Shown: positions 37,044 through 49,565, numbered from the stretch's first letter. The stretch is 64,000 nt of DNA from Globodera rostochiensis (GCA_018350325.1 JAEVLN010000015.1:2253289-2317288); one strand, 5' to 3'. Notes: a model not told the origin generated them from the sequence alone. Program-made: numbers and translations.

Positions 37044-37283
37044 ATGGGAATCCCCTTGTGTCTCCTGTCCTACGGCACCGGGCTGGACGAGCGAGCGGAC
37101 AGTGGCAAAATGACGGCATCGTATTTTGCCAACTCAAAGCGAAATCTGCAAATCACATGCCTTCTGCCCCTCGGCGCCGACCCGAACCTCGCCGTTACGA
37201 GTGTCGGGGACGAATTCAGTGGGTGTTATTATTATCCCAAGAATTCAAAGGGAACAATTTTGATTCGTCAAAATCAAAAATAA
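37044..37283 (+). CDS. Unidentified 79-codon open frame, possible gene fragment
   Basis: An ATG frame with a markedly higher GC content and less biased amino-acid use than the AT-rich DNA around it (segments LLSYGTGLDERADSGK, LQITCLLPLGADPNLAV, GCYYYPKNSKG). It starts with a short hydrophobic run that is weak as a signal peptide. I do not recognise a family. It could be a decayed exon, part of a mobile element or a small gene. Confidence 0.2.
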   Translation: MGIPLCLLSYGTGLDERADSGKMTASYFANSKRNLQITCLLPLGADPNLAVTSVGDEFSGCYYYPKNSKGTILIRQNQK

Positions 37284-38449
37284 TAAGCGTAAGAATCAAT
37301 AAGTTTAATTAAGGGTCGATTTAAGGTAAGAGCAATTTTCTGGTAATTAATAAACTTTTCTTAATGTACTTTACAATAATGATTTGCTAATTACAAATTC
37401 TTTTTTCTTACAAATTAGTCCATTTCGTTATAACTTCATGCACTTTAGAAATGTTCATTTTCATCCAATTTGAGATCATTTTTGAAGTCGCATCGAAACG
37501 TTCACTTCATTCAGAAGATCGTTTAACGTCCTGAAATGTTAATAAAGGGTGACGAAAATTGTCTTTACGCCTTTTCACAACAAGCATGAGATATTGACCG
37601 ACGGCGGCAGAATTTTGCGTGAAAGAATAATAAATAAAAAGACTGAATTTAATTGGATTTGGAATAATTTCCATATCTGGATTGATTTCGAATGAAATTG
37701 CCACCCCTTTCGAAAGTGAAAATAGTATGTAATAAAACACAAAATATTCACGAATCGTTAATCAACTCAAAGAGGAGCAGTCGGTTTCCATTGTTTTAAT
37801 CAGCCTTAAATAAGTAAGCGTATGATTAATGAAAATCTTACGAACATAACAAAAAGAAAATACGATAGCGAAATTATAATGCGAAATTGGCGGGTGACGG
37901 ATGATAAATTAAGAACGATTCATTTAAAGAGGAAATGGTTGATGAACGGACGATGTTTAAAAATCAAATTTAAATCATACAAAATAGCTCGATCCGATTT
38001 CAAGAAGAGTTTGTCAGAAAAAAGTAAAACGCCGCAAGCAAGAAGAAAATTTGGTGATTCAAATTGGTAACAAATTGACAAGAATGAGGGATTTGAGTGG
38101 GATCCTGTGATTGGGGGAGGAGCCATCATTCTTTTAAAGCTAGGGTGTGAACGCAACGATAGCTTTTACAAATTAGAATGAAAAATTCCAGAATGAGCGG
38201 CGCGGGAACAAAGGAATAAGAGAAAGAGAACCAAATTGATCGATTTCATTATTCCTGTGAATTTCATATCCCACCCCTTCGAAAATCAAAAACCCCTCTT
38301 TTGGGTTAGGAAATCCAAAAAGGCAAAAATGCGCGTCATCACACCCCATCAGAACGAATATCATAAAAGACGATGCACGGGAAGAAAGTTGCTCTTTGAT
38401 GTAGACTACTGACAGAAAATGACGAACGACAACAGATCAAATGGCACAC

Positions 38450-40784
38450 TCAGCGAGTGCCGAGCATAGAGCGACGTTGCTGTTCCTGGTTAATGACTTT
38501 CTCGATCATGATGCGCCCATTCATAATGCTATTGTTGTCTCCAGTTAAACTGAAGATTGTGTGACGGTGATTAGTGATTAGACCGATCGGATTGATAGGC
38601 ATGAAAGTAAAGAAACAAATCGTTATAATTGTGCTGATCGTATTGTATAAAGTTAAGACTCGTGTAAAATTAAGGCAACCGACCTAACAACGCGTCCGCC
38701 CGGGCTGGCGGTGTTCGAACCACGCTTGTGAACCTCAATTTTGCACCCACTGAGCTGCTGAATTTCGATGAGCGTCTTTGCTCTGGGGCCCAAAACAGCT
38801 CCGACTATGTTGTCCGGTACCTAAAAAAGGAAGATCTCCAACAAAATCCAGTTAATAAGTATTACATGTTGGCGGGTAAGGAGCCTCCTAGCCCCCCCCC
38901 GGCCGAGCAAACTCTTGACTCGGTTACGTATGCTTTTATTGTAATTGCGCCCACCTCCAGCTCCGTGTGTCCATCCTCCACAATGCGTTCTTTGATCACT
39001 GAGTTAGCAAAACTGTTCGTCCCATTGCTCCCCGTCTTCTTTTGGCTCATAACGTCGATCAAAACTCCGCCCGACCCTCCGACAATTGACTAAACAAACC
39101 CAGAGTAGAATACTGGGTGAAAATAATGCTCAGGGTGTCTCCACCTGATCAATGCTCGGCTGTGAGTCCAAAAGCGAGCTGGAAAGGTTGGACGGTGGCA
39201 TCATCTCATAACGCTGTTGCTGCACCGATGAGTTTGGCGTATTCAACAGCAGCACGCTTTGTTGTGCCATTGCACTCTCATTGTTTCTCATCTGCGCCAT
39301 CGCAGCGACCCCCAGACCCAATCCGAGACCCTAAATATTCGATGGTATACAACGAATGAATCCCCCCCCCCCCAAATAACCATGATGTTGTATTTGGCTA
39401 GCACTTGCATTGCCTGCATAACCTCCGAAACAGATTGATCGTTGAAGCCGGAAGAGCGGAGAGTGGATTGGAGGTTATCCAGAAAAGCCAGGAGCTGAAA
39501 AAAAAACAGAAATAATTTTAGGATGTAAAACGAAAAAGCAATATTTAAATAATAAAACCTCGTTGTTTCCCGTCCCTTGTAGCGGGTTGAATTTGAATGA
39601 TGGCCCTCCAAATGCTTTTCCATGCAATGAATCTAAAAGTGTCATAAATTTAAAGCAAGTATTGCGGTAATGCAATTGCTAACCAGAACTGTTCCCTAAA
39701 TTTGAAATTCCGCCAAATTGACTGCTTCCTGTGCTTACTCGGGAACCACTGAAATCGAACCCGGAACTCATCTAAAATGAATTGCAAATTCAATTTGGGA
39801 GGTTCCCAACTTCAAACCTGTGTCTCTGAAGAAATCGGCTGAGCGTGCATCGGATCGGCAACGACTTTTTCCAAAACGCGCTGAACTGCACTCAGCAAAA
39901 CATCATTAGACTCGTGTCCAACGGTAATAACTCGTTCAGCCGACATCTTGGCCTCCTCAGAGCCCGCTTTTGGGTAGATTTGAATGTTTGCTAAAAAAAG
40001 AAATCAATAAAAAATCTCCAAAGATGATTAGAACCCGTCGTCGTGTCTCGGATTTCCTTGATGCTTGCGCCGTTCTTCCCAATAACCATGCCGGCAGAAG
40101 TGTTCGGTACAACAAATTTCATCTGTTCGGGGGTTTTGTCAACAATTAAATCAAAATAACAAAAACTTCTTTGGTCCGATCTAGCCCCTTCAAGTCAAAA
40201 TGGTCGGCCGCGTGGTTGGCATCAATCTTCTCTTGGATTTTTTCGAGAATGGCACCCATCCTAAATAAAAATTTCTTTTGCAGGCATAAAAGAATGGAAT
40301 GCATCTCATAACCAATTATTGTCCCCCTCCAGATTTTAACTATTGTTAAAGTGCCTAATATAAAAGCTTAAAAATATATTCATTTAAATCTTACACAATC
40401 ATCGTTGAAGCAAGTTTGCCTTTAACCAAGCAGATCCTTTCCGACGTTCCGTGATAAACTTCCTGGTTCTTTGACATTTGCACTCGACAGCCCGAATCGT
40501 TCTTTAAGTTGCGCATTGTTTCTCCGCCTTTTCCGATAAGTGCCCCAACCGCCGCTGATGGAATCAGCACTTTTATTTGAAGGGTGTCTAAACATAATTG
40601 CGATTACCACAAAAAAAAATGGACATAAAGCCCATCAGTTAATAGATTGGTCCGAATGAAAAAAGCACTTACCAGAATCGACCACATTCGCTTTTTTTGA
40701 TGCCGGGCCACCATTTTCCGAGTTTTGTCGTTTTTGTCCGATAATCGAACCATCGTTATCCTCAAATTTTAGGTCGTCAGACAT
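38450..40784 (-). CDS. NOVA: NOVA-type RNA-binding protein with three KH domains
   Basis: A nuclear splicing regulator family that binds YCAY motifs. It starts MSDDLKFEDNDGSIIGQKR (40784). KH1: IKVLIPSAAVGALIGKGGET with GTSERICLVKG. KH2: MKFVVPNTSAGMVIGKNGAS with SAERVITVGHES. A Gln/Asn/Ser/Met-rich linker follows. KH3: VPDNIVGAVLGPRAKTLIEI, QQLSGCKIEVHKRG, then SLTGDNNSIMNGRIMIEKVI, ending RRSMLGTR* (stop 38450-38452). The GxxG RNA-contact loop is GKGG in KH1 and GKNG in KH2 but GPRA in KH3; invertebrate NOVA proteins often have GP-type loops here. The last intron is about 150 nt and is phase-checked (RVV|SLTGD). NOVA versus other three-KH proteins was chosen on KH3 and KH1 wording. Confidence 0.82.
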
Positions 40785-41473
40785 TCCGTTGCCTCAGTCA
40801 ATTAAATCTAAAAAACTCCGAAACAAATTCGGCGTTGAATCAAAAAACCAAAAAGTTTGTAAAGTTTCTACGCGCACATCAAATTGGATCGACAAAAATC
40901 AATCAAATACAGAACAAAAACAAAACGCCAAAACATATGCCATAAGTGGGCAGTTTAGAAATTGGAATTTTCAAAGTACCTACCTTGGAATGATGGCCTT
41001 TTTCTCGTCAGCATATTTCTCCGGCAAATACAACAAACGAACAAATCGGACGGTGTTTTTGAAGTCAAATACGGATGGACGACAGTGCAGGGAATCGCAT
41101 AAATTAAATTTCCATTATTCGTTTGGGTGGGAAGGAGTCAATTGGTTTTTGAGTATATGGGAGCCAATTCTATCAAAAGAACAATTAAAAGAACGGACTT
41201 TTGTTCAACACAAAGCTGGTTTACGGGTGGTTGAACTGTAATTCCGCCTTCGAAAGTGCTTTCCCTTTCAATATAAACAAAACTTATGATCCATCGTCAC
41301 GAGTTCGAAAAACTCGCCCAACAGGACTCATCGACTGAATCTAGGAGTCCACCAATCTCGTTGATTTACAATGTGCGATAATTTTTATAAAATAGCGAAC
41401 ATTTGTTTAGAAAACAAGATATTTACAACAACGATTATTTCGGTTGAAAAAAACAACACGTCACTCCGCAAAC
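40785..41473. other. Intergenic between NOVA-type start and USP8 stop
   Basis: 689 bp with both neighbours on the minus strand. A 150-codon plus-strand frame (40789-41241) begins with TTG and has no domain; I treat it as chance. It probably holds the NOVA promoter and the USP8 3' UTR. Confidence 0.5.
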
Positions 41474-44400
41474 TCAGACCATAGCCTTGTTCGGGTCGTG
41501 CCCATGAGGTGATGCGAGTTTGTAATACAAGAGAAAAGCTTGCTTGCTCTAAATCGGAAATTTAATTCATATTTAAATCCCAGAAATAAAGCTTATGCCC
41601 TTGTAAAAATAAAAATAAATGTTTTTAGGAGAGGATGGGTGGGGGAGCACACAATTCATATAGAATTTATGGATTTTCACCGTGGAAGAGGGAGCACTGC
41701 ACGCAGTACAATGTTCATCATCGAAGTGCAGCCAATCCCTCCCAGCGCTAGCCAAATTAATCGTACTGGACGTGTAATGCCCACTGTTCAAATGGCCACT
41801 GTGATTCTGAAGCCAAACATAAAATTAAATTATTTTAGTATACATATTTAAACAATTTGCAAAAACTTCACCGTTACAGCATAGATGTTGTATTTTGCAC
41901 TACGAAGCGGAGACTTCTGATGAATATATGGTGATAAATCCAGTCCATTTATATCGAACGATATTTCTACCTTTTTTGAAACAAAAAACGATTAAATTTT
42001 ATGAGGGGAGGGGGGAGGGTCACTTCGTTTTTGACAAAGCAACGGGCACTGAGCGAGAATCTCTTCAAATGGATGATCAAAACAGCTGGCATCTTCCATA
42101 TTTTAGTGCTCCGCGTTGCTGGTTGTTTGCTTTTACAGCGAGGACAGTTCCAAGGAGCATCGAGCGTCTAAAAACTCAAAAGTTTCAATCTACTTTTACG
42201 AAAATTTACTGTAGTTGAAAAATGCGCCTTGAGACAGTCTTTGAGCTTCAGACAATTATCAGTGCTCGGCAATTCAACACTGAATTTACAAAACGTGTTT
42301 AAAACTATAGTCCTCAAAACCAAAATTTTCGCAAAAACGACTTGACAATTCGGCGCCATTAGTGCTTTACATATCCCTAACTGTGGTCACCTTATTTGAG
42401 TGACCGCTTCAAAACGCACACTTGTCGCATTGCAGGTTTTGCACTGAAGCTCAGAAATTGTCGTAAGCTGAAGTAAATATAAACTAAATTAAAAGACTCG
42501 ACGTAAAACGGCCTGGCCTCTCAAATTTCAATTGCAATACTTACATTGAAAAAATCATTTACTGGCGACGAAGAGAATTGGCCTGAGCGCGTAAAAAAAT
42601 CTTGGGCACTGGCTAGTAAATTTGAGCTGTCATAATTTTGTTCAAATGGTCGTCTCATGTCGACCTAACGGCAAACACACAAATAATTTAAAAAGAGATT
42701 TGTTTATTCAAACTCTATTGGTGTCTTCGTGCAGTGCATCCAACAAAAAAATTTGAAATTCTTGTGCGTCGTGCTGTCGTCTGTCAGCCAATTGCTCATT
42801 TACTCGACGCGCAAAGACTTCCTTAACATTTCAGAATAATGTCGCGAGTGTAAGTCGTTTACCAGAAAAAACTGAGGCCGAATCGCGCTGTAATCGCCAG
42901 ACCAAACAAGGTCCAAAAGAGCGGAGAAACACCCGGAAATTATTCCCTTCGTCCCAAAATTGCCGTTGCTAAAAATAAATAGCGTAGTTACAAACAAATT
43001 CAAAAGAAAACCTGTTCACAAAACTGGCCACGTTTCCATTCCGGAACAAATCTGAAAATCCTGGCGTATGAAAAAATGCCTGAAGAGTGGCGTTCATAAA
43101 GCATGTATTTCCCATGTTCACAAGCCCAGTGTGGCCAGACATCTAAATTTTAGTTTAAAATGCTAATATAATTTAGATTCATGCCCAAAGACATGCCAAC
43201 CAAAACGAGAAAAAAAGCAAACAACATTCCAGAGCACGCATATGCCTTCATTTAAGCGTTAGACCTCCCACCACCCAAACATGTAAATTCCAGCATTAAA
43301 CATTTTGGTTGGCTTATTCACTGTTTTGACACCGTTTTTCTGCGTTCTGATGCAGATTGTTGACTGATTTTGGTCTTGGAAAGGTAGTACGAAGTTTGGA
43401 AGTAATTTTCTGTCGATTCTTCCCTGCAAATCTTGGGTTTAAGTTAAATTATGTCGGCCCAATTACTGTTGTGGTTGCTGCTGCTGACGTAATGCCGGAT
43501 CGTTTCTGTTGATTCGTTCAGGAATTGAAGGTCTGGTTGGTTGTTGGTGACTTGGCGCAGAAGAAGTACCATCTGGTAGCCGCCTTCGATTTGGAATGTT
43601 CGGGTCGCTTCTATAAAGGATATAAAAGTTATATCAAAAATAAATTAACATTTGCCGGTACTTTCCTGTTTTGGAGCTAAAATTTAATTTTAAAAAAGGT
43701 TAACGAAGGGCGCGCAAAACCAAAAACCCCAAAAGAAGAAAGTACCCATTTATTTTTAACAACCCTGCGCCACCAAGAACTTGTGGGAACGGAGATGTAG
43801 ACCTTGAGGCGTCTGTTGGTGCAAAATTCTCCTTGTTGAGGTGCGCATCTCGACACTCTTTGTCATTGAATGTTAGTTTTTGGAGCGGTTGATCGGTTAG
43901 GGATTTGGCGACTGATGGTTTATTCGATCGATCGATGGTTGGAATTTTTGTTGTTTTGTTGGAAATTTGTTTATATTTGTCGACAGTTTTTTTGTCGTTA
44001 TGAATTGGCAAATCGGACAGTGTAGAAATATTCGTGTCAATAAATGAGGAAGCGATGGCAGGCTTTGTGGGTGCTAAAATCGGAAATTCCAATTTTCCTC
44101 GACCTACCAAAAACCTGCAGACGGGTAAAGAACATCGGACGGTTCGATATGACTTTCTCGACCCCGATGCCGGGATGGCTCCAATGGTTTTTGCTGAACT
44201 TCGGACGACAGTCCAGAGACTCCTACGGAAGTCGACAAACTGGGATAATAAATCCGAAGTTCGTTTGCTGAATTTTATAAAGAATAACAAATATGGACAC
44301 GCCATCACCTTTCCTCGCCTCCACTATCCAAGTAGTAAATTGTTCGTCAAAAGATTTTTCAAATCGCGGAATGTCATAGGTTTCAGTGACGTAGACGGGA

Positions 44401-45655
44401 TAAGCGTGTTTCCAATTCTCATATCCACCCTCGATTATGACCGGTGGACGTTTCAATTTGTGGTTAAAATTGTACTTAAATAATCTGTTTAAAAATTAAT
44501 CTCTAAAAAGGACATACAGTAGTGAGTGCCTCCACCAAAATAACTGTTTTACTGCCCTTCTTCTTAGTAATGTCATTGACATCGCCGAGAAGAACGACAA
44601 CATCGAAGTGCGAAATGTTCTCAAGAATTGGCCGTATACTGATGTCCAAGGCTTTGACGATGGAATGGAGCAAACTTCTTAAAAAGTCGCGTATTATTAT
44701 TTGAACTTAATAAACCCAGAAAAGGGACCGGAATTTCTGATTCAAACAATTGTAAGAACTCACCCGAACACTACGTCCCTCTGGTCGATGTGCACAACTT
44801 TCATCGAGCCGTGCTTGTTTTTGTATTCGATGCTCTCGCCTTGGTTCTCCCTGTAATCCAAAACAAGAGCATTCATCCCCTTTTCAACATATCGCACAAG
44901 TTCAATCGGTTTGACATAAGTCTTGAAGACTGTATCAGCTGAAAGTTTAAAATATTATAATTTTATCATCGAAAATGTTAGCATTTTAAGCTAACCATGA
45001 TTTCTTGACCATTCGGCTGGTGTCAATTCGTCAGTGTGCGAATTTGAACTCGTAATAGTGGGCAATAAATCATCCGGATGAAGAAGTTTGAATCGGTCTT
45101 GCAGACTTGAGGCCACTTGCTCAAAATCCGTCGTAATTCTCATGGCAGTTTCGAAGTACAATCGGCCTTCCTGCATTAATAAGGACATTTTGTTTTGAGG
45201 GGTTCGGACGAGCCGATAACGCCGCCTAGGAACTCGCAAATGAATGATTGGTCTTACCGTGGCCTCTATCCATAACATTGTAAACCTACCTTGCTTCGTT
45301 TGAATTTGTCGTCAGAAGAGTCATTTATCAGACGGTAAATCTCCAGTGCTCTGCTGTACAGAATGTACGCTTCCTCTTCGTCCCCTTCCTGCACTCGCAT
45401 TCTTGCCTCGCGCTCAACTTCTACAAAGTATTTGAAGCGCCTAAATAGCATGAGTCATTTCAGAAAAGTTTGAAATTTGACATTAAAACATTTTATAAAT
45501 AAACGAGGAGAACCAACAAAATAATATACTAACTTCGGTATGTCCATCCGTTTCAGAGTTCTTAACGAATCTCTGTCCATTTTGCCCGCACTTTTGAGTT
45601 TCTCATAGGATAGATATGACAAAGCTTTCAACTTATCGAGCGTTTTTGTTGTCAT
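41474..45655 (-). CDS. USP8: USP8-type ubiquitin-specific protease
   Basis: USP8/UBPY deubiquitinates endosomal cargo and ESCRT-0 on early endosomes. Three parts are visible. (1) N-terminal USP8 dimerisation/MIT helices: MTTKTLDKLKALSYLSYEKL, EEAYILYSRALEIYRLI. (2) Rhodanese-like domain: VKPIELVRYVEKGMNALVLD, GSMKVVHIDQRDVVFG, RPPVIIEGGYENWKHAYPV. A linker follows with the USP8-like IDRSNKPSVAKS. (3) USP catalytic domain: Cys box GLVNMGNTCFMNATLQAFF, HDAQEFQIFLLDALHED, zinc pair CPRCKSKQ, KMPAVLIIHLKRFS, His box NSGHYTSSTIN, FDDEHC, and AFLLYYKLASPHG, ending NKAMV* (41474-41476). The linker between 43140 and 44200 has a Pro/Gln-rich exon and ambiguous splicing. The start at 45655 is the first in-frame ATG before the helices. 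Confidence 0.88.
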
Positions 45656-45988
45656 TGTAACGATATATCTAAACCTCCAAAAAAAATCTTTTGTTATTTG
45701 CGTCAACATCGCATGGTTTTTTTGCGGCCGCTATGAGGCTGAACTATTCGGCGTACGTGGACAAAAATAGGCAAATTGGTGTGTTTAATCAAAAATTCTT
45801 GTGTTCGAAGTGCGACCAACTCGATTTCTGTAATTCTCACATAACGCCAACACTCAATGCCATATTTAATTGCTATTTCCTTCGTTAAGTTACATACAGC
45901 GTGGGAAGGGGACCAGCTCCACTATTACCGAGATTTGTTCCATTTTTAGCCGGCCAACATTTTGACTCACATGTTTCAGATTTTTAAA
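45656..45988. other. Divergent intergenic region USP8 / MogA-type gene
   Basis: 333 bp between opposite start codons. A TTTCAG acceptor at 45974-45979, 9 nt before the MogA ATG, is a likely spliced-leader acceptor. The short plus frame at 45691-45888 has no recognisable content. Confidence 0.5.
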
Positions 45989-46784
45989 ATGAATTTTTCA
46001 GTACTTATTATCAGTGATTCATCTGACAAGGACCAAAAATTGGACAAGAGTGGTCCTTTGCTGATTGAACTTCTGAAGAATTCAGCCCTTATCGGTAGAG
46101 GCGGCAAAGCAACCGTTGCGGATTACGCCGTTGTGCCTGACGAGAAAAGCAAAATCGTTGCCTATTTGCGTGAATATTCGGCCAAAGTTGACTGTATTTT
46201 GACTAGTGGCGGGACAGGGTATGATGTTAACCTGGCCTGGTATAAAATTCTAATCGTAAATATCACTCCAAGATCAGGTTTTCCAAAAGGGATGTGACTC
46301 CGGAGGCGACTAGAGAGGTTATTGAGAGCGAATGTCCAGGGTAAACTTCAAAGATTAGTCTGTCCCGAAAGCATCTTTTTGTCGTAGGATTGCCGTGGCA
46401 CTTCTCAAAAAAGGTCTCGATATCACGCCATTCGCTGCGCTTACCCGACTCACCGCAGGTTTTAAGTAAACCCAATCCCCCATTATACTTTATAGGGCCG
46501 GGATTTTTAGTTATTTAAATTATTTCTGCCGATTTGTTTTGATGCGTTATGCACAAAAAACACTTTTAGTCGGTTCGTCGTTAACCTCAATTCGTAATTT
46601 TAAAAAAATTATTTTGGGTACTTCAGGAATTGCTGGGAACTGTCTGATTATTAACTTGCCGGGAAGCCCAAAAGCAGTGAGGGAGGGCTTCGAAGTGCTC
46701 GAGCCGATCTTGAACCATGCGATCGCTATCATTAAAGGAGACGAAAGTGAAACCTCCATAATGCACAACAGGAAAATTGTGTGA
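45989..46784 (+). CDS. Molybdopterin adenylyltransferase, MogA/gephyrin-G type, stand-alone
   Basis: Activates molybdopterin by adenylation before molybdate insertion, in the cytosol. Exons give MNFSVLIISDSSDKDQKLDK, SGPLLIELLKNSAL, YAVVPDEKSKIV, VDCILTSGGTGFSKRDVTPE, ATREVIESECPG, IAVALLKKGLDITPFAALTR, GIAGNCLIINLPGSPKAVRE and an end HAIAIIKGDE...HNRKIV*. SGGTG and DVTPEAT are the MPT-binding signature, and GxxGxxLIINLPGS is the family end. All junctions were checked by phase (GGGACAGG|GTATG; CCAGG|GTAAAC; GCAG|GTTTTA). The gene encodes only the G domain; animals such as vertebrates fuse it to the E domain in gephyrin, whereas nematodes keep it separate. The start ATG 45989 follows a probable trans-splice acceptor. 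Confidence 0.9.
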
Positions 46785-46905
46785 AAGTCCTTCATTCTTT
46801 TCAATTTTTTAAATTTGGAATATTATATGGCTATTGCAAAAATGAAAGTGAATTGATCAATAAGTGGAATGATCCTCGCCTGGTTAAATTGCATTTACCA
46901 CAACT

Positions 46906-49042
46906 TCACTTCGAACGTTGTTGCTTTTTCAATTTCATCTCCAATTTCGCCTTATCCTCAATCAATCCATTGATCTGTGCCTCTACCAGCTTAAGCTCGT
47001 GTTGATAGACATTGTCAATTTCAGCGTGGCGGATGTTAAGCTGTACGAAGAATTTCAAAAGTTTATAAAAATAATCTACCAATTCTTCGTGATGTTTTAA
47101 TTCTGCGTCTTTTTTGCTCACACGTTGCTGCATCTCCTTACTAAAAGTTTATTTTTGTTAAAGTTTATCTAAATTTTCTGGGCCAATTCGTTAAGGTAAT
47201 CAATCCCTAACCTCTCACCAGAAAACGAAAATATTTCAAGCCAAAACTCATTTCGTTTTCTTTTACCTGTACTGCTCCTTTCTCTTCTGGAACTCCTCCT
47301 CCAATTCCTTTCGACGCTATAGAAACATGATTTATAAACAGAATATTTAAAAAACGGCCAACCTGGACAAAAGCCTCCATCATTTTTGGGCCCGAGTCTC
47401 CGTCGCCAATTTTCATTTGTCTGAGTCTTTCGCGTCGATAACGCTCATACAGAACGGTGTGGGTACGCTCGCGAAGCGAATCTTCGTTAATGCGAAGCAT
47501 CGCTTCGCGGAGCTTTACAAAGTCGCAATGATCTTCGTTCTCCACTGAAAAGGAGCGGGAAAAGTACATTAAACAAAACAAAATTAAAAAATTGGACAGA
47601 ACCTTCCACCACTCCCCACGGGTAACGACGGGCGCGAAGCACACGTCCGTCTTCCTTAGTGATAAAGTCAGTGCTCCCCACGACGGCGAAGGGCATGAGG
47701 GCATTCAGTTCGGTGTTATCCTTTCGAACCGTCTCATCCTCGGTCGGAAATTGGTAAATTTCAATCTGTTGTGCCTTCAGCTCGCTCAGAACCTGCCAAA
47801 AACATTCCCAGTCACAAAGTCTGGCGTACTGTTTGAATACCCTGACATTTATAATGTTCAAGCACAGGGGGCGTAACCAGGGAGGGGGATTCTCCACCCC
47901 CCCCCCCCAACGAAATTTAAAAAAACAACAGAGATGACCCTTTTGTTTTGCAACATTCGTAGTTGGTTCACTAGCAAAACACCCAAATGCCGAGAATGCT
48001 AAAAGACCAACTTTTTGCTTAAACCGCAGAAGTTCGTCCTTGCAAGCGGTGTCAGATTTAGCGATGATTGGGATCACGTTGACACGTTTAGACAGCTCGC
48101 GCAAAGTTATCAAATCCAACGCTTTTATTCTAAAAATAATAATTTATCAAATTAACAGTCAGTCATCCAACAAGTCAATTGCCCCCCTCCTTTTTACCCA
48201 TGTCCGGTGGGCGAAATAAAGTAAAGGCAGGCGTGAATTCGCTTGTCCTCATAATTGGATAGATTTCGTTTCACTTTAAGCTCCTCCTTTAGATAAGCCT
48301 CGAATTGGTCATTGATATAATTCACAATCAGTTGAGCACTAAAAGAATTCTTTTTAACAAAATGATAAGAGAAATGGACAAATTGTGTCTTTTTTCGTCC
48401 CAGGTCCATCCCCCAACCTTTACCCCCTAAACTCCGACTATACCTCTGATAAATACCTTTTCTCTTTGTCCAATTGATCTCCAAAGCCAGCGGTCTCCAC
48501 CAATCGAAGAATTACCTTAACGGCGCCCTCTTGTACCTCTTAAAAGCTTGTTTTTCAAAGCCAATAATTGGGAAATAGAACCAAAAGTTTTTTCTCGTAG
48601 CTCAACTGTCTTCAGCTCGCGATTGCACTGCTCGAAGTCCATTTTCATGTTGAAAAGCGATTCGAGCAGCGTCGTTTTGCCCATGCCAGTCTCACCGACG
48701 CACAAAAGGTTGAATTGGAACCTGTTGAAATCCATTTCTGTATCGCAATCATTGACTTAAAAAAGTATACCCATTTTCCTGGCATTTTCTGACCAACTGG
48801 TAGGGCAACGAATCGAATCCCACAACTCCTGTCAGTTTGATCTCAGGAATTGATTTGTTTTGCGAGCCAAAAGTGCCGCCATTCTGTGGCGGTTTAATTT
48901 TGCGAAGACTTTCATCTGTGGTCAGAGTTGGATTTGTCACAACGGCGGGAGCAGAATTGGCTGCCTTTGGCGATGGCATTGACGTTGAGGTCAGCGCCCC
49001 TGGGGGTTTGGTGGGTCGCTGCACATTGGACGGGGGCAGCAT
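46906..49042 (-). CDS. Septin (SEPT6/UNC-61 group)
   Basis: A GTP-binding filament protein of the cytokinetic furrow and cortex. It starts [15 protein letters not shown] (49042), a Pro/Ser-rich head, then the septin opening [21 protein letters not shown]1 (P-loop): [20 protein letters not shown]3: VETAGFGDQ (usually TVGFGD). Then [20 protein letters not shown] and [16 protein letters not shown]4: [10 protein letters not shown]. Septin-unique element: [33 protein letters not shown] long C-terminal coiled coil ([39 protein letters not shown]) ends KKQQRSK*. The FDSLP opening and the long coiled coil place it in the SEPT6 group. One intron holds a dispersed repeat (47865-47960). Tail-to-tail with MogA, 121 bp apart. 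Confidence 0.9.
47865..47960 (+). mobile_element. Dispersed GCGTAACCAGGG-type repeat in septin intron
   Basis: Starts CAGGGGGCGTAACCAGGGAG, then a C10 run, ACGAAATTTAAAAAAAC and CCCTTTTGTTTTG. The same order of blocks occurs at 57135 (GGGCCGTAGCCAGGGGG, poly-C, ATGAAATTTGAGAAAAAA, CTCTTTTGTTTTG). Right end not defined. Confidence 0.55.
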
Positions 49043-49565
49043 TCTTTATGACTCTGGCAATGTTAAGAATTGTTTGTTTTGATATAATCACTGTTATAAT
49101 TTGTTTATGAGATGCCGAGTGTACGCCTGTTTTGTACCGACGTGGTCCGCAGACAAAAAAATTTTTTAGGCTCAAACCGACTTTTCGAGCTCGTTAGACA
49201 AACTATAAAATTGGTGTGGACCAGTTTTGCGTCTTTTACGACGAAAGGAGTTGTATATAAAAATTCGGTTGTTGGCCAGCTCCGTAATATATTTTGGAAT
49301 ATGGGGACCTCTTGAAAATTGACAAAAGATATTACCGTTCGTTTCCTCTCTCTAACACTTGAATCCGAAAGAATTTTTTGCCCGAAATCACTATGAAGCA
49401 ACAAGGTGTTTTTACAAACTTGCCTAATTAGTAATTACAAAGTAATTAGGTATTGGATATCGTGTAGAAAATCACTTTGCCAACCTAAATTGAACAAGTT
49501 TGAACAAATTGTTTTATTGGGAAAATAGTATAAACACATGCGAAAAATAAAATGAAAACGATCGG
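49043..49565. other. Intergenic between septin start and DHX8 stop
   Basis: 523 bp with a possible small plus-strand gene at 49112-49315 and an overlapping minus-strand open frame. Otherwise AT-rich. Confidence 0.45.
49112..49315 (+). CDS. Unidentified 67-residue basic protein, candidate mitochondrial
   Basis: A single open frame from ATG 49112. The N terminus MPSVRLFCTDVVRRQKNF lacks acidic residues apart from one Asp and has an arginine pattern compatible with mitochondrial import. The rest (LFELVRQTIKLVWTSFASF, GVVYKNSVVGQLRNIFWNMG) is basic and weakly hydrophobic. It lies 69 bp from the divergent septin start. I do not recognise it. The antisense frame over the same bases is 99 codons, so coding here is unproven. 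Confidence 0.25.
   Translation: MPSVRLFCTDVVRRQKNFLGSNRLFELVRQTIKLVWTSFASFTTKGVVYKNSVVGQLRNIFWNMGTS

Larger units (their letters stand above)
35758..38449. other. 2.7 kb AT-rich intergenic region between clathrin and NOVA-type genes
   Basis: No gene of confidence. It holds the clathrin promoter next to 35757, a ~172 bp tandem repeat (36510-36880), a short GC-richer open frame at 37044-37283, and long AT-rich stretches (37300-38440) whose open frames look random. It is the largest gene-free stretch in the window. Confidence 0.55.

Noticed and set aside
40789..41241. 150-codon plus-strand open frame in the NOVA-USP8 gap.
   Set aside because: It begins with TTG, has no domain, low-complexity charged composition, and lies in a region expected to be promoter and 3' UTR.
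43700..44308. 202-codon minus-strand frame as a separate gene.
   Set aside because: It covers the USP8 linker (IDRSNKPSVAKS) with intron read-through at both ends; included in the USP8 gene.
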